Origin: QWQI01 sp964608915
Lineage (GTDB): Bacteria > Planctomycetota > Planctomycetia > Isosphaerales > Isosphaeraceae
Reading direction: 5' to 3'
Length of the DNA: 64,000 nucleotides
NCBI GenBank assembly: GCA_964608915.1
Contig: CAZSQA010000003.1
Location: 62,001-126,000, forward strand
The stretch's first letter is position 1. Every line of letters starts with the position of its first letter. A program made the translations under genes and the position numbers. Of this stretch, positions 26,706-34,312 are shown piece by piece. The notes below the pieces were generated by a model, which saw only the letters and a list, made by a program, of their open reading frames with translations, was not told where the DNA came from and ran no database searches.

Positions 26706-27449
26706 TCACAGCGAAGCGATGACTTCGGCCAGCGGCTTGATGACTTGGGGGATCACGTTTCGGTCCACGAACTTCTCGCCGATTTCGGCCAGCCGCTCGA
26801 AAGCCGACCGAAAATCCCGGTTCTGGGGCGACCAGTACTGCCGCACGGTGAAGAAGACGGAAAACTGGTTGTCCTCGAACCGGCCGCTCACCACCTGAGG
26901 CACCGATGTCCGGGTTTCGATCGCCAGACGGCATTGCACGTTGCACGCTTCGTCGACGGCGAAGGTGATATTCGGCTCGAAGTTGATGATACGAGTGCCC
27001 GAATCGTCCACGAACCGGTCGAAACAGGGCGGCGCAAGTGCCCGGGCCACGATTTCGTCGTGATTGCCCTCGTAAGTCATGTCGAAGCCGAACATCAGGT
27101 CCAGTGCCTTGACGTTCAGAGGGCTCACCGAAAGTGCCGTCGGAGCCACTTCGAGCACTTTCCGGTGCAGCTCATACGCCGATTCGAGCTTGGGCGGATT
27201 CGTGTATCCTGAGCTGATGCGCTGCTTTTCGACCGTCAACCAGCGGAAGTCGGGCTTTTCGCGGTCTTCCTCGAAAACGCGGATCCAGTCGGCCCCGTCC
27301 TGTGCTTCGAATTTCTTCATCTCCGGATAGGCACGGCCGAACATCTCGAAGTAATGGAAGATCGCTTCGTTATCGCACGCGATCTCCAACTCGGTGTTCA
27401 GATTAAGATTGACGTGGAAATCGTCGACCGCGTCATTGAACCAGGACAT
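26706..27449 (-). CDS. Conserved-looking hypothetical protein
   Basis: 247 residues, no signal or membrane helix, acidic overall. It starts MSWFNDAVDDFHVNLNL and contains a run of aromatic and charged residues (EAIFHYFEMFGRAYPEMKKF), an EDREKPDFRWLTVEKQR segment, and later beta-type strands (RIINFEPNITFAVDEACNVQ, FEDNQFSVFFTVRQYW). The end is helical (RLAEIGEKFVDRNVIPQVIK). I do not recognise the family. It is the first gene of the - strand cluster that includes the aminotransferase and amidohydrolase. Confidence 0.7.
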   Translation of the reverse strand: MSWFNDAVDDFHVNLNLNTELEIACDNEAIFHYFEMFGRAYPEMKKFEAQDGADWIRVFEEDREKPDFRWLTVEKQRISSGYTNPPKLESAYELHRKVLEVAPTALSVSPLNVKALDLMFGFDMTYEGNHDEIVARALAPPCFDRFVDDSGTRIINFEPNITFAVDEACNVQCRLAIETRTSVPQVVSGRFEDNQFSVFFTVRQYWSPQNRDFRSAFERLAEIGEKFVDRNVIPQVIKPLAEVIASL

Positions 27450-27961
27450 ATTCGAAGCGTCACTCCGCTTTGGCGATACCGTTTCTTCCGCTGTTCACGC
27501 CGCGCGGGACATTCGCGACCGATTCGGATCAATATACACGATCGTTCGGCGATCCGCCAAAGATCCACCCGTGTCTTGATTTCCGGCTACGTTACTCCGC
27601 TCGTTACCGGCAAAATCGCTACATCGAGTGGGTTCGGAGTCTCGTGCAGGGCATCGATCTCCGTGGAACTCACGGCCCGGTTCGTTCGGGACCGCCGGAT
27701 TCGAACGGAGATCGCAACGCTTTCCCGACAAACGCCGGAATTTCGAACCGGCATCGTATCCGGCGTTGACTGTCTGGTGGACGCAGCGAAAACGAATCAT
27801 CCGGGTTCTTCGACTCAACGCAAATTTCTGCCAGTTCAAGGTATCTGACGCGTCGACAGCACGTGTATAGTGGTTTGAATACTTGCGAAATGCCCTGGAT
27901 CGGGTCGATCCGCGCCATCGAATCGCGTGCCACGATCCGCAAGAAATGGGGGACTTCTCGA
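27450..27961. other. 512-base intergenic region between divergent genes
   Basis: It separates the leftward aminotransferase cluster from the rightward secreted-protein gene. No convincing coding frame is present. A candidate promoter for the rightward gene is listed separately at 27844-27871. Confidence 0.4.
27844..27871 (+). promoter_or_regulatory. Possible sigma70-type promoter
   Basis: TCTGAC (27844-27849) and TATAGT (27866-27871) are spaced by 16 bases, about 90 bases before the ATG at 27962. Matches to TTGACA/TATAAT are 4/6 and 5/6. Confidence 0.35.
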
Positions 27962-29848
27962 ATGACGATTCGAAGAATTGCGGTTTTGTCATCGCTGGTT
28001 TTGTCACTGAGCACGACGACCCGAGCGGAAGATGCCCAGTTCGACAAGGACGAGATCGGTCTGTGGCGTGCCGCGTCCGTCAATTCGTATTACATCAATC
28101 GGGAGCGCATCGATCCGAAGCCCATCGGCACCCACGTTCCGCTGGTCGATCGTCTCGCGCAAGGGCCGAACAGAACTCCGAAAACCCGCCTGGCAAAAAC
28201 GATCGCCACCCGCTCTTTCTACTATCTCAAATTCGTTCCTGAGATAGTGCGTAACCAGCAACTAACCGATGAGCTGCCGGCTTCCTGGAATGCCTCGCGG
28301 GCGAGCCTCATGGTCCGGTCACTTTTCGGAAGCGAGCCCTCGCTGAAAGAGCCCCGATTCGGCGACATCCCCGGCGGTCTCGTCGATCGAATCGACAACC
28401 TGCGCGAGAACAAGACCACTCTGAATCTGGCGCAGGCGCTCCTGAATTGCCTCGATACGGCCGCCGTCAGCCAGATCGAGTCACGATACCGCGAAGCTCT
28501 GGGCAATAAGGCCTTGCCCGAGCAGGCCAGCATCTTTATCGACGAAATCGGCGACGACATGGGCGTGCGCGACCCGGGGCCGAACGGAATCAAGCGATAC
28601 TTGCCCGGCACCCTGGTCAGAGTCAGCCATGGCGGAAAAAAGCCCCTGACCGATGTCGTCGTCGTGACGCAAACGACCATGAAACCGACTTCCGAAAAAC
28701 AGCTCGCGGGCCGCGCTTTCGCAAGTGGCTTCAACAACCTTTTCGACAACGGCGATGTACTCGCCAACGGCGAGACACGCGCCAAAGCCGCGGACGGCTA
28801 CATCGAAAGCGAGCAGCTCCTCGCCTCCACTCCCCAATCGGCCATCGTCTTCATTCCCCGCTTCGAACCCGGCGATGTGCTTGTCCTGCCGCTTTACGGT
28901 CAGGGGGCGTACTGGCACGTTCAGGAAGCCAAATCCTCCGTTTACACATCATCCGGCGCAATCCTGGACAGGGTTCTCATGCGGGCTGGCCCACACAATG
29001 ACGATTCCGACGATTCGCCGAATCGTCCGGATCAGCCCGGCCCCGAAATCGCCTCCCCGACAGGTCCGAAGTTTGCCCCTGTTTACTCGAAAAAACGTCT
29101 CGAATTGACCCTTGACGCCGCTAGCGACAGCCCCGCGTCTTTCGAGGTCTGCGTGCCAGCGGGCAAATCCTATTTGCCGATTGGCCGGAAAGAAACGGTC
29201 AATATTGAAGGCCCGATGATCGCCATCGCCCAAAACGACGCGACGTACGTCGCTCTGGGCTCGCCCCGCTCGACAGGACATGGTCTTGTGCTCGTCCCGG
29301 CGGATCGAGTGAAGAAAACCGATCTGATCGACGAACGAACCGATTCCGAAAAAGCCTTCGACGCCGAAGCCGCCGCCCACATCGCCCGTAACCAGGCCCG
29401 TGCCCGTGGCGAAGAAGTTCCGAAGAAGGCCCAACGGCAAATCCCGCCGCGCGGCGGGCCCTTTCCGAAAATGAATGCACGACCTCGAACCGGCAATCGT
29501 CCGAATGCCGAAAATCCGCCCCAAGAGCCCCCGCCAAATGCTGAGCCAGTCAACTCCAGGCCAGCAGGCCCTACTTACAAGATATTCGAAGGGATCGTCA
29601 ATTTATCTCTGCCCGAAAGAAGCAGCGACGAATCGCCATATCGTTTCGAAGCCTGCATCAATTCGGGTGACAGCTACTCACCGACAGGCCGGCAGATCGA
29701 AGTCAGAGTCAGACCCGGCAAACCCATTCGCCTGATCGCCGAAGGCTCTGACTATTACGTGGGCCGTGTGACGAACTCACGAACGAAAGCAATCGCGCTG
29801 GTCCTGATTCCCAAATCGATCGGCGGCGAAATTCAGATGCCGGATTGA
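27962..29848 (+). CDS. Secreted hypothetical protein with a duplicated C-terminal domain
   Basis: 628 residues from the ATG at 27962, which has GGGGGA upstream; the open frame continues 33 codons back. The signal peptide is RRIAVLSSLVLSLSTTTRA. The N-terminal part (about 22-370) has no motif I know, though it includes GEGQ-like loops and the charged segment TVVVTQTTMKP-like strands (read as DVVVVTQTTMKPTS). The C-terminus holds two similar domains at about 380-450 and 540-623: FEVCVPAGKSYLPIGR and FEACINSGDSYSPTGR open them, each ending in a (V/I)LVP or VLIP strand. They are joined by a Pro/Arg/Asn-rich linker of about 65 residues (for example NAENPPQEPPPNAEPVN). The duplication is visible directly; function is unknown. 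Confidence 0.75.
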   Translation: MTIRRIAVLSSLVLSLSTTTRAEDAQFDKDEIGLWRAASVNSYYINRERIDPKPIGTHVPLVDRLAQGPNRTPKTRLAKTIATRSFYYLKFVPEIVRNQQLTDELPASWNASRASLMVRSLFGSEPSLKEPRFGDIPGGLVDRIDNLRENKTTLNLAQALLNCLDTAAVSQIESRYREALGNKALPEQASIFIDEIGDDMGVRDPGPNGIKRYLPGTLVRVSHGGKKPLTDVVVVTQTTMKPTSEKQLAGRAFASGFNNLFDNGDVLANGETRAKAADGYIESEQLLASTPQSAIVFIPRFEPGDVLVLPLYGQGAYWHVQEAKSSVYTSSGAILDRVLMRAGPHNDDSDDSPNRPDQPGPEIASPTGPKFAPVYSKKRLELTLDAASDSPASFEVCVPAGKSYLPIGRKETVNIEGPMIAIAQNDATYVALGSPRSTGHGLVLVPADRVKKTDLIDERTDSEKAFDAEAAAHIARNQARARGEEVPKKAQRQIPPRGGPFPKMNARPRTGNRPNAENPPQEPPPNAEPVNSRPAGPTYKIFEGIVNLSLPERSSDESPYRFEACINSGDSYSPTGRQIEVRVRPGKPIRLIAEGSDYYVGRVTNSRTKAIALVLIPKSIGGEIQMPD

Positions 29849-29949
29849 GCGGATCGAGACACTCGTCCTCGAACCGCCCCGAAAAAATCGCATCGACCTG
29901 AGAGCCCCTCCTTGATGCGGCTGTATGAGCCCAGATCCCGCTGCATCTC

Positions 29950-30363
29950 TCACATCGCGATCAAGGCTCGGCACAAAATCGCTTCCAGCAGAAACAGCGG
30001 CACGACGACGAACCAGCCGAACGCTCGCCGGGCCGATTCGGGCAATGCTCGAACCAGCCCGATGACGACCGCGAACGTAAGAACGAGCGCAATCCCGCCA
30101 GCCACCGGGTCAACATTCGGCGCGAACGACCGGCTCGTAAGCCGCGTCAGAACCGCCGACATGACCACGCCCGGCAAAATCAGAAACACCTCGAAAAACG
30201 CCTTCCGGCAATGCATGCAATCATCATGGATCGCCATAAAAATCCCCACCGCCAGAAACGGCCCGTAGATCTGCAGCGGCAGCATCACGAGCGGATCGGC
30301 CGAAGTGACTGCGGCGATCATGCTGCGTAGACAGTTGGTAAGACGGGGGAGGAATAGGGCCAT
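29950..30363 (-). CDS. Small integral membrane protein, hypothetical
   Basis: 137 residues with four hydrophobic segments: MIAAVTSADPLVMLPLQIYG, the following GPFLAVGIFMAIHDD, FFEVFLILPGVVMSAVLTRL, and VAGGIALVLTFAVVIGLV, then FVVVPLFLLEAILCRALIA at the end. A cytoplasmic loop has HDDCMHCRKAFFE, a possible metal-binding CxxC-like pair with flanking His residues. No family recognised. It converges with the secreted-protein gene upstream and is the last gene before the AT-richer island. Confidence 0.55.
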   Translation of the reverse strand: MALFLPRLTNCLRSMIAAVTSADPLVMLPLQIYGPFLAVGIFMAIHDDCMHCRKAFFEVFLILPGVVMSAVLTRLTSRSFAPNVDPVAGGIALVLTFAVVIGLVRALPESARRAFGWFVVVPLFLLEAILCRALIAM

Positions 30364-30670
30364 TCATCCCTTTTCGCAGAATCGACAACGAACGGCAAGC
30401 CCGCACGTCCGAAATGACGCAAAAGATTCTTATAGCAATGCAGTTACGAACGTTATGACGATTTGTAGACAGGGGAAGCAGAATTCCCCTTCTTCCCTTT
30501 TGCCCCCTTATTCTCTTTCATCCACCAAACAAGGCTCCTGCCCACAATTCTCAAAGGTAATATTCGGCTGAATCGGAATTCATGGGCGGTGAATACTTAG
30601 ACTCACCGCCCATGATTGAAATTGTAATTCCGAATAATCATGAACTGGCGAGATTACCCAAACTCTTCCG
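30364..30670. other. 307-base AT-richer intergenic region
   Basis: No convincing gene. Base composition drops from the GC-rich background at about 30420. The only structure is the 13-base-pair hairpin at 30580-30615. Confidence 0.5.
30580..30615 (-). terminator. Strong hairpin downstream of the NHL/PEP-CTERM gene
   Basis: CATGGGCGGTGA (30581-30592) and TCACCGCCCATG (30603-30614) are perfect reverse complements around a 10-base loop, and one outer T-A pair extends the stem to 13. It lies about 55 bases past the stop codon of the leftward gene. No T-run follows, so it may act as a terminator, an mRNA-stabilising stem or an element end. Confidence 0.5.
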
Positions 30671-31621
30671 TTATAGCCATGTGGTGGCTGCTATTGAGGC
30701 TGACGCCAGAGAACCCAGAATCCAAGTGGAAGGCTCTGGTACTGGAGCGAAGGCAAGGTACCGCGGACTGGCCACAGTGCTCCACTTGAACTGAAACGAT
30801 CCGCCAGCGCTAAATTTCGAGATAGTTGAATCATTTGCGTTGGAGACATACAAATACCCAGACGAGTCGAAGGCAATACCATTTGGGGCACTCATTTCTG
30901 AGGTAATAGATCCCAGCGACCCGCCAGAAGAATCAAAAATAGAAATAGAGCTACTATAATAATTTGCAGCATACAGATTGCCAGTACTATCAAAGGCGAT
31001 CCCAACTGGATGATCTGTGGAAATCGAACCTGAAGGCTGATAAACTCCAGAGGAATCAAATTTCGAGATTATCGTGCCGCCGAAATTTGCTGCATATAGA
31101 TTGCCCGCTGAATCGAATGACAAGCCGTGAGGGTTGTTCAGATTCGACGTGATGGATCCTATAGGTTGATAAAGACCCGATGGATCAAATTTCGAAATTG
31201 CGTTGCTGGCATAATTCGCAGCGTAAAGGTTACCTGATGTATCAAAAGCAAGACCCGTCGGTTGTGATAGATTAGTGGATATCGAACCAATTGGTTGATA
31301 GACACCATTCGAATCAAATTTTGAAATAGTGTTAGTGTCATAATTTGAGACAAATAGATTTCCTGCACTATCGAATGCGATACCTTGCGGTGTTGCCAAG
31401 TTCGTATTAACAAATACATGCTTCGAATTCTCAACAGCCGTCGAATCCGATAAACTTACATCGTAACGAACAATCGTGTTGTCAAGAAGCGAGACATACA
31501 TAAAGTCTGCCGCTTGAGCTGAGGCAGAAGCCAGCACGCTTAAAGCGACAATCCTTGCGTTTCGGATCAAGAATCTGATGCCGAAAAGGCGAAGTTTGGT
31601 GGCAGACTGATTCCGATGCAT
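30671..31621 (-). CDS. NHL-type beta-propeller protein with a PEP-CTERM-like end
   Basis: 316 residues from the ATG at 31621, which has AAAGGGGAG eight bases upstream. The signal sequence is IVALSVLASASAQA. The mature part is five or more repeats of about 43 residues with the pattern GIAFDSAGNLYAANYxxxxISKFDSSGVYQPIGS, typical of NHL/SMP-30-like propellers. The end is APVPEPSTWILGSLASASIA then TTWL, so there is a PEP motif and a hydrophobic helix but no basic tail after it, unlike the other two PEP-CTERM proteins here. The gene is visibly AT-richer than its neighbours: two 60-base lines I counted (30841 and 30901) have 28 and 23 G+C. Transfer from another source is inferred. Confidence 0.85.
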   Translation of the reverse strand: MHRNQSATKLRLFGIRFLIRNARIVALSVLASASAQAADFMYVSLLDNTIVRYDVSLSDSTAVENSKHVFVNTNLATPQGIAFDSAGNLFVSNYDTNTISKFDSNGVYQPIGSISTNLSQPTGLAFDTSGNLYAANYASNAISKFDPSGLYQPIGSITSNLNNPHGLSFDSAGNLYAANFGGTIISKFDSSGVYQPSGSISTDHPVGIAFDSTGNLYAANYYSSSISIFDSSGGSLGSITSEMSAPNGIAFDSSGYLYVSNANDSTISKFSAGGSFQFKWSTVASPRYLAFAPVPEPSTWILGSLASASIAATTWL

Positions 31622-32075
31622 AGGGATTCTCCCCTTTATCTGTAGAAATTCGCCTGGGTTTCTGGAATACCCAGGCAAGAAATGATGACAGTCATGAAAC
31701 TCGAACATCGTTCTATTCTGCCGAATAGAATTCGCCGACCTCCCTCGTAAGGCTAAAGCAAATCCGCTCAACACCGAGTCGGATCACTTTACCCGTGATC
31801 AATGAATGTACGAAACAGACAGATTTAGACATAAGTTTCCGATTTTTCCCAAATTCTTTTTGGAATAAGATATCTAGCCTTTTGAGCACCTTCCAGCCAG
31901 CTCAAAGCAAACGAACACAACCTGATTCCTGCCAAGGAGTTCCAGACGCATCCGAAGCAATCTTGCCTGCGGTTATTCATCCAAGTTTCTTGTGAGTAAG
32001 ACCGCTTTCGGATCTTCGGATTTTGATCCAATAGCCCCTACGCACAATCCATGCAGCCATCCATCCATGCACTAA
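31622..32075. other. 454-base AT-richer intergenic region with a 5' leader hairpin
   Basis: It lies between secA-like and the NHL gene, both leftward. A 68-codon - strand frame at 31825-32031 (ending WEKSETYV) has no recognised likeness and no ribosome-binding site, so I do not call it. The leader hairpin at 31652-31676 is listed separately. Confidence 0.45.
31652..31676 (-). promoter_or_regulatory. Hairpin in the 5' leader of the NHL/PEP-CTERM gene
   Basis: GCCTGGGT (31652-31659) and ACCCAGGC (31669-31676) form a perfect 8-base-pair stem with a 9-base loop, just upstream of the ribosome-binding site. In the transcript it could affect translation initiation or mRNA stability. Confidence 0.4.
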
Positions 32076-32076
32076 T
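32061..32076 (+). repeat. Direct repeat copy 1 flanking secA-like gene
   Basis: CCATCCATGCACTAAT. A near-identical copy (one mismatch in 16) lies at 34283-34298 in the same orientation, on the other side of the secA-like gene. Confidence 0.5.
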
Positions 32077-34025
32077 CACCCCAACACCGGATTGAGCCCC
32101 ATGTTCGTGCGCATCTCGGCGCGTTGTTTTTCGTAGTGCATCAGGAGCATCCGGTCCTTGAAGTGCTGGCGTTCTTTTTTATGCTGGGCCCGGATCATGA
32201 GGCGGCGGAAGCTCGTGCTGGTCAGTTCGCCGCGGCCGGCGTGGCGGGCCCGGATCTTGTCTGCACGCTTTTCCTTGTAGGCTTCGAGGATTTCGTCCTC
32301 AAGGCTGATGAAGAACTGGGCCCAGCCCGGGTCGCCCTGTCGCGCGCAGCGGCCAGCGAGCTGGCGGTCGATCCGGCGCGACTCGTGCCGCTCCGTGCCG
32401 ATCACGTGCAGGCCGCCCGCTTCGGCCACGCCGCCGGCCAGCTTGATGTCCGTACCCCGGCCGGCCATGTTCGTAGCCACCGTGACCTTGTTCATCTGAC
32501 CCGCACCCGACACGATCTGGGCTTCGATCGCGTGATTCTTGGCGTTCAGGACCTGGTGATCGATGCCCCGCTCACGCAACAGGCGGCTGAGGTGTTCGGA
32601 TTTGGCGATCGACCGTGTACCGACCAGCACCGGGGCGCCGGTCTTGTTGATCTCGGCGATCTGGTTCGCCACGGCTTCGAATTTTTCGAGCTCGGTCGAG
32701 AACACCCGGTCCGGATGCCAAACCCGCTTGCTCGGCTTGTTCGTCGGCACGCGGAACACGCCGATTTTGTAAACCCGGCGCAGCTCGCGGGCATCCTGCC
32801 AGGCGGTGCCTGTCATACCGCAGAGTTTCTTATAGCGTTTGAAGAAGTCCTGAACGGTCACGCGGGCGGCGGAATAGGTGTCGCCCTTGAACTCGAGCTT
32901 TTCCTTGGCCTGAACGGCTGAGTGGAGGCCGTCCTGCCACTGGCGGCCCGGCATGACCCGGCCAGTGCTTTCGTCGACGATCACGACCTCGCCGTCCATC
33001 ACGACATAGTCGCGATCCTTGAGGAAGCCCAGATGAGCACGCAGGGCTCGCTCGACATATTCGTAAAGGGTGTCGACGGTCAGGGCCGCGAAGGCCGACT
33101 TGTTGGCCTGCATCTGCACGGCACGGCGGCCCAGGCCAGTCAGTTCGGCCTTCTTCTCTTCGAGCTTCCACTTGTAATGCTTTTCGCGGACGAGGGTTTG
33201 GGCAATTTCGTCAGCGCCGTAGTAGGCGGCTTCTTCGTCGTGGTCGGGGTTGGATTCGACGCCGATGATCAGCGGCGTCCGGGCTTCGTCGATGAGCACG
33301 CTGTCGGCTTCGTCGACGATGGCGCAATAATGTTCGCGCTGCACCGGTCGCGAGCCTTCGGCCGTGTCCTTGCCCAGGAATGCGGCTTCGAAGCTCTTGC
33401 GGAACATCTCGCCGCCGTTATTGAGCCGCTTGAGTTCGTCGCGGAGGAAGTCGAAGCCGAATTCTTTCGAAGTGCCGTAAGTGATGTCGCACAGGTAGCT
33501 TGCACGCCGGTCATTGTCCGACATATCGGTCAGGATACAGCCTGTCGTCATGCCGAGCATTTTGTAGACTTTGCCCATCTCGTCGGCGTCGCGCTTGGCC
33601 AGGTAGTCGTTGACGGTGACGACGTGCACGCCCTTGCCGGGCAATGCGTTAAGGAAAGTCGGCAGGGTGGCGACGAGGGTTTTGCCTTCGCCTGTTTCCA
33701 TTTCGGCGATGTTCTTGAAGTGGATGGCCGTGCCGCCGAGGAGCTGGACGTCGTAATGCCGTTGACCCAGAACGCGTTTGGCGGCTTCACGCACCAGGGC
33801 GAAGGCCTCGGGCACGAACTTGTTCACGCTTTCGCCCTGGCGGGCCCGCATGCGCAGCTCGGTGCATTTTTCCCTGAGCTGCTTCTCGGTGAACTTCGAA
33901 TACTCGGGCTCGAGCGCATTGACCTGGTCGCAGATCAGGGCATATTTGCCGAACCGGCTGCGATTGGTGCCGACGGCGTATTTGTTGACCCGATTGATCC
34001 ACATGCTGCCCAGACGGCTGCTCAT
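32076..34025 (-). CDS. Shortened SecA paralogue (preprotein translocase ATPase-like)
   Basis: 649 residues from MSSRLGSMW (AGGAC upstream). It has a complete SecA motor: Walker A TGEGKT (111-116), VVTVNDYLAKRD, YGTSKEFGFDFLRDEL, the DEAD-type VDEADSVLIDEARTPL, the preprotein cross-linking region (DYVVMDGEVVIVDESTGRVM), LCGMTGTAWQDARE, GTRSIAKSEHLSRLL, TNMAGRGTDIKLAGGV and GTERHESRRIDRQL followed by AGRCARQGDPG. It then stops after RLMIRAQHKKERQHFKDRML and about 25 more residues, i.e. early in the long helix of the scaffold domain. The wing domain, two-helix finger and zinc-binding tail of ordinary SecA (about 850-900 residues) are absent. It may drive a specialised export route; whether a full SecA exists elsewhere in the genome cannot be seen. 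Confidence 0.85.
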   Translation of the reverse strand: MSSRLGSMWINRVNKYAVGTNRSRFGKYALICDQVNALEPEYSKFTEKQLREKCTELRMRARQGESVNKFVPEAFALVREAAKRVLGQRHYDVQLLGGTAIHFKNIAEMETGEGKTLVATLPTFLNALPGKGVHVVTVNDYLAKRDADEMGKVYKMLGMTTGCILTDMSDNDRRASYLCDITYGTSKEFGFDFLRDELKRLNNGGEMFRKSFEAAFLGKDTAEGSRPVQREHYCAIVDEADSVLIDEARTPLIIGVESNPDHDEEAAYYGADEIAQTLVREKHYKWKLEEKKAELTGLGRRAVQMQANKSAFAALTVDTLYEYVERALRAHLGFLKDRDYVVMDGEVVIVDESTGRVMPGRQWQDGLHSAVQAKEKLEFKGDTYSAARVTVQDFFKRYKKLCGMTGTAWQDARELRRVYKIGVFRVPTNKPSKRVWHPDRVFSTELEKFEAVANQIAEINKTGAPVLVGTRSIAKSEHLSRLLRERGIDHQVLNAKNHAIEAQIVSGAGQMNKVTVATNMAGRGTDIKLAGGVAEAGGLHVIGTERHESRRIDRQLAGRCARQGDPGWAQFFISLEDEILEAYKEKRADKIRARHAGRGELTSTSFRRLMIRAQHKKERQHFKDRMLLMHYEKQRAEMRTNMGLNPVLG

Positions 34026-34282
34026 GGCGAGATGTCCTGTTTCGAACGCACCAGCGTGTCGGAAGCCCTGAATTGGGCCGTCGATTCGGTTCTTTCGACC
34101 AGTCTGGTCCAGCGGACGCATCGCCGGTCGAGAACGACCCTTCAGGACTGTAAGGACGGCGAACCGGGCGAAGTTCCCGAAAAAATCTCAAGAAATCCGG
34201 GCGGCTGGGCCGACGGACGCGCCGTCATCGACCTGAACGGTTGAGGCCTCCATGGAGCCCGAATCAGCACGCATGCATCAGC

Positions 34283-34298
34283 CCATCCATGCAATAAT
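34283..34298 (+). repeat. Direct repeat copy 2 flanking secA-like gene
   Basis: CCATCCATGCAATAAT, 15 of 16 bases identical to the copy at 32061-32076. The two lie about 2.2 kb apart. Confidence 0.5.
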
Positions 34299-34312
34299 GT
34301 AGAATGCGGCAT

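Noticed and set aside
25816..26898. A 360-codon + strand frame
   Set aside because: Antisense to the aminotransferase gene, with no protein-like motif.
31825..32031. 68-codon - strand frame possibly from a transposase
   Set aside because: The ending SWLEGAQKARYLIPKRIWEK hinted at a transposase remnant, but no catalytic motif, terminal repeats or target duplication could be seen.
32922..34244. A 440-codon + strand frame across secA
   Set aside because: Antisense to the secA-like gene, which has all SecA motifs on the - strand.
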